Assembly: GCA_963582345.1 (NCBI GenBank)
Contig: CAUZSN010000066.1
Coordinates: 1 to 16,239, forward strand
From: CAUZSN01 sp963582345
GTDB lineage: Bacteria; Planctomycetota; Planctomycetia; Planctomycetales; Planctomycetaceae
Reading direction: 5' to 3'
Length of the DNA stretch: 16,239 nt
Both the position numbers and the translations under genes were made by a program. The notes under the pieces are model-generated. The model saw only the letters and a program-made list of their open reading frames with translations, searched no databases and was not told where the DNA came from. Position 1 is the first letter of the stretch, and every line of letters starts with the position of its first letter. Positions 14,262-16,239 of this stretch are shown here, in pieces.

Positions 14262-14989
14262 TGGCCCTCGTCGAAATCAAAAACGTCACAAAGCGATACC
14301 ACAAGGGTGATGAGACGATCACGCCGCTGGATGGCGTGTCGCTAAATATCGAACAAAGTGAGTTCATCTCGATAATGGGAGCCAGCGGCACGGGCAAGTC
14401 CACACTGCTGAACCTGATCGCCAGCATCGACAAACCCGACAGCGGCAGCATCGTCATTGACGGCACGGACATTACACGCTTGTCTTGCACGAAGCTGGCG
14501 CACTGGCGAGCCGCCAACATGGGCTACATCTTTCAGACTCATAACCTTGTTCCCGTGCTGACAGCCTGTGAGAACATCGAACTGCCGCTCCTGTTATTAC
14601 CGATGTCCCGGAGCGAACGCCGCAAACGAGTCAAACTTGCATTGCAGGCCATCGATCTGCTTGACCGGGCTGATCACTATCCACGCCAGTTATCGGGTGG
14701 GCAGGAACAGCGAGTCGGCGTCGCAAGAGCCATCATTGCGCATCCAAAGGTCATCGTAGCCGACGAACCAACCGGCGACCTCGATGCCGACACGTCAGAT
14801 CAAATTCTCGACTTACTCAAACGACTAAACGAACAACTCAACATCACGCTGCTGATAGTCACGCACGATGCCGATGCCGCCCAGATCGCCGACAAGCAGT
14901 TCCGACTCGACCACGGGAAACTGGTGCAAACTGGCGGCGCCGACTTCGAACCTATCGTCTTTCCCGAAGCACAGGAAACAGCGGAGTAG
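14261..14989 (+). CDS. ABC transporter ATPase (LolD/MacB/DevA type)
   Basis: A 242-residue cytosolic ATPase that powers the permeases. Motifs in order: Walker A G-A-S-G-T-G-K-S-T (40-48), Q-loop Gln92 in Y-I-F-Q-T-H-N-L, signature L-S-G-G-Q-E-Q-R-V (144-152), Walker B V-I-V-A-D-E (164-169) with catalytic Glu169, D-loop G-D-L-D (172-175), and switch His202 in V-T-H-D. Length and the N-L-V-P-V-L-T-A-C-E-N-I-E-L-P-L region match the MacB/LolD/DevA subfamily, which pairs with FtsX-type permeases. The E in the signature and D in the D-loop (usually Q and N) are mild variants. AGGAA (14246-14250) precedes the ATG, which overlaps the adaptor stop. It is the only ATPase for two permeases in the cluster. 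Confidence 0.96.
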   Translation: MALVEIKNVTKRYHKGDETITPLDGVSLNIEQSEFISIMGASGTGKSTLLNLIASIDKPDSGSIVIDGTDITRLSCTKLAHWRAANMGYIFQTHNLVPVLTACENIELPLLLLPMSRSERRKRVKLALQAIDLLDRADHYPRQLSGGQEQRVGVARAIIAHPKVIVADEPTGDLDADTSDQILDLLKRLNEQLNITLLIVTHDADAAQIADKQFRLDHGKLVQTGGADFEPIVFPEAQETAE

Positions 14990-15007
14990 AACCCGCTTAC
15001 AATAGCC

Positions 15008-16150
15008 ATGTTCAAGTTCCTGTCTTATACATTGAAAACACTCTGGCGACATCGCTCACGCACGATCCTGACTGTGAGCGGTTCCGCCGTGGCCTTGTTC
15101 GTCTTCTGTTTCGTCGGTGCCGTTCAGGAAGGCATGAATGACTTACAGCGACGGCAAGAAGCAAATGGATCGCTGATCACCTTTCAAGCGAACAAGTTCT
15201 GCCCGGCCACAAGTCACTTGCCGCAGGATTACGACCAACAGATCGCCGATTTGGACGGTGTGCGGGAAGTCATCCCGATTCAGGTCTTTACGAACAACTG
15301 CCGGGCAAGTCTCGATGTAGTCGTGTTCTATGGCGTGCCGCCTGAGAAACTCCGCAACGCACGTGACTTTGAACTCGTGTCAGGCAACTGGGCAGAGTTT
15401 GAACAACATCAGGATGCCGCCGTCGTCGGTCGCGCCTTCGCCACTCGCCGTGGCATCAAGGTTGGCGAAAAATTCTCCATCGGCACCCTGAGCGTGAATG
15501 TCGCCGGCATTTACGAGAGCGACGATCCAGCCGAGGAAAACTATATCTACTCCCACCTCGAATTCCTGCAACGAGGCAAAGGCATGAACCTCGTCGGCAC
15601 AGTGACGCAGTTGGAAATTCTGTTAAACGAAGGCGTCGATCCGGTCGCCATATGCAAAGAGATCGATGACGAGTTCCGAGGCGGTCCCGTCGAAACCGAC
15701 ACTCGATCGAAGGGGGTCTTCCAAGCCAAGAGCCTAGGCGACCTGACGCAATTAATCGGCATGGCCCACTATCTCGGCTACGCCTGCATCGGCCTCGTAC
15801 TGACCCTTGTCGCAACAACGACAGTTATGTCGGTTCAGGACCGCATCAAAGAATACGCCGTCCTGCAAACCATCGGATTCTCCGGTCTAAAAGTCTTCCG
15901 TCTCGTGATGACCGAAAGCGTGTTACTCAGCATCACAGGCGGCATCATCGGCGTCGGTAGCGCCATGTTGGTGCTAAACATCAGCAGTCTGTCGATGGGA
16001 GCCGAAGCCGTCACGATTGCGTTCACACCATCGATCCGTCTGACGATCACCGGCCTCACCGTATCGTTCATCGCCGGAACGCTCGCCGGAATTGCCCCCG
16101 CAGTTCACGCCGCAAGAACCGAGATTGTCCCGGCACTTAGACAGGCGTGA
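15008..16150 (+). CDS. FtsX/MacB-type ABC transporter permease (second)
   Basis: A 380-residue permease of the same class as the one at 10903 but clearly divergent. TM1 lies at about 19-39 after W-R-H-R-S-R-T-I-L-T, then a periplasmic domain of about 210 residues. TM2 (254-277), TM3 (300-325) and TM4 (343-367) follow. The cytoplasmic loop R-I-K-E-Y-A-V-L-Q-T-I-G-F (279-291) shares L-Q-T-I-G-F with the first permease, as expected if both dock on one ATPase. Periplasmic cysteines (in K-F-C-P-A-T and N-N-C-R-A) may form a disulfide. It starts 18 bp after the ATPase stop with no obvious Shine-Dalgarno. It is intact and seems to end the cluster; the 89 bp beyond it show no gene or clear terminator. 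Confidence 0.92.
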   Translation: MFKFLSYTLKTLWRHRSRTILTVSGSAVALFVFCFVGAVQEGMNDLQRRQEANGSLITFQANKFCPATSHLPQDYDQQIADLDGVREVIPIQVFTNNCRASLDVVVFYGVPPEKLRNARDFELVSGNWAEFEQHQDAAVVGRAFATRRGIKVGEKFSIGTLSVNVAGIYESDDPAEENYIYSHLEFLQRGKGMNLVGTVTQLEILLNEGVDPVAICKEIDDEFRGGPVETDTRSKGVFQAKSLGDLTQLIGMAHYLGYACIGLVLTLVATTTVMSVQDRIKEYAVLQTIGFSGLKVFRLVMTESVLLSITGGIIGVGSAMLVLNISSLSMGAEAVTIAFTPSIRLTITGLTVSFIAGTLAGIAPAVHAARTEIVPALRQA

Positions 16151-16239
16151 CTTAATTGATCTTCTCTCTTCTATTCGCCGGCAGTGAACGATATCGAAGC
16201 ATGTGGCCAACAAACCGCGATACAGTGTGTTCAGCATCC

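Noticed and set aside
14261..14989. Whether the ATPase could be defective because of Glu in the signature and Asp in the D-loop
   Set aside because: Walker A, Walker B, Q-loop, signature Ser-Gly-Gly and switch His are all intact, so these are tolerated variants.
15974..16237. 87-codon minus-strand frame at the right edge
   Set aside because: Most of it is antisense to the second permease and it shows no family features; the 89 bp after the permease hold no supported gene.

Overview
The window looks like chromosomal DNA of a free-living Gram-negative bacterium, most likely a planctomycete. This is inferred from protein character only: a PurA with a GDEAKGK P-loop, a DUF58/transglutaminase operon led by a degenerate receiver protein with a G-P-H-V-H-E motif, a Cys-rich exported protein and a W-D-Y-C-C lipoprotein beside an efflux system. 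No rRNA, tRNA, CRISPR array, insertion sequence or phage gene was seen.

Layout. Left block, minus strand (1-3233): purA (adenylosuccinate synthase), then an APC-family amino acid permease, then a SAM-dependent methyltransferase that starts 9 nt after the permease stop, in the same frame. The methyltransferase is cut by an in-frame TGA at 24-26, and family-like sequence continues beyond it to the window edge. A 340-bp divergent spacer (3234-3573) separates purA from a plus-strand stand-alone response regulator (3574-3948). Middle block, minus strand (8584 down to 4024): a tight operon of a degenerate receiver protein, a DUF58 membrane protein, a TgpA-type DUF3488/transglutaminase protein and a MoaD/ThiS-like sulfur carrier ending in Gly-Gly-Gly. 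The transglutaminase gene is split into two overlapping ORFs by what looks like one missing base in an A-run (TTT at 6459-6461 on the plus strand). Restoring it gives one protein of about 813 residues. The MoxR ATPase that often accompanies DUF58/TgpA is not in the window.

Right block, plus strand (8873-16150): a seven-gene export cluster. In order it holds an outer-membrane factor lipoprotein (TolC/CzcC type), a Cys-rich exported protein, an FtsX/MacB-type permease, a Cys-containing lipoprotein, a HlyD-type membrane-fusion protein, a LolD/MacB/DevA-type ATPase and a second FtsX-type permease. The pieces make a complete trans-envelope ABC exporter resembling DevBCA-TolC. It has two different permeases for one ATPase and two small Cys-rich accessory proteins, which suggests a metal or thiol-reactive substrate (inference). 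A strong sigma70-like promoter (TTGTCA-17-TAAAAT) precedes the Cys-rich gene, and a 13-bp-arm dyad precedes the outer-membrane factor.

The most notable points are the two apparent gene disruptions (methyltransferase stop, transglutaminase frameshift), the unusual exporter cluster, and the degenerate receiver and sulfur carrier that bracket the DUF58/transglutaminase genes.
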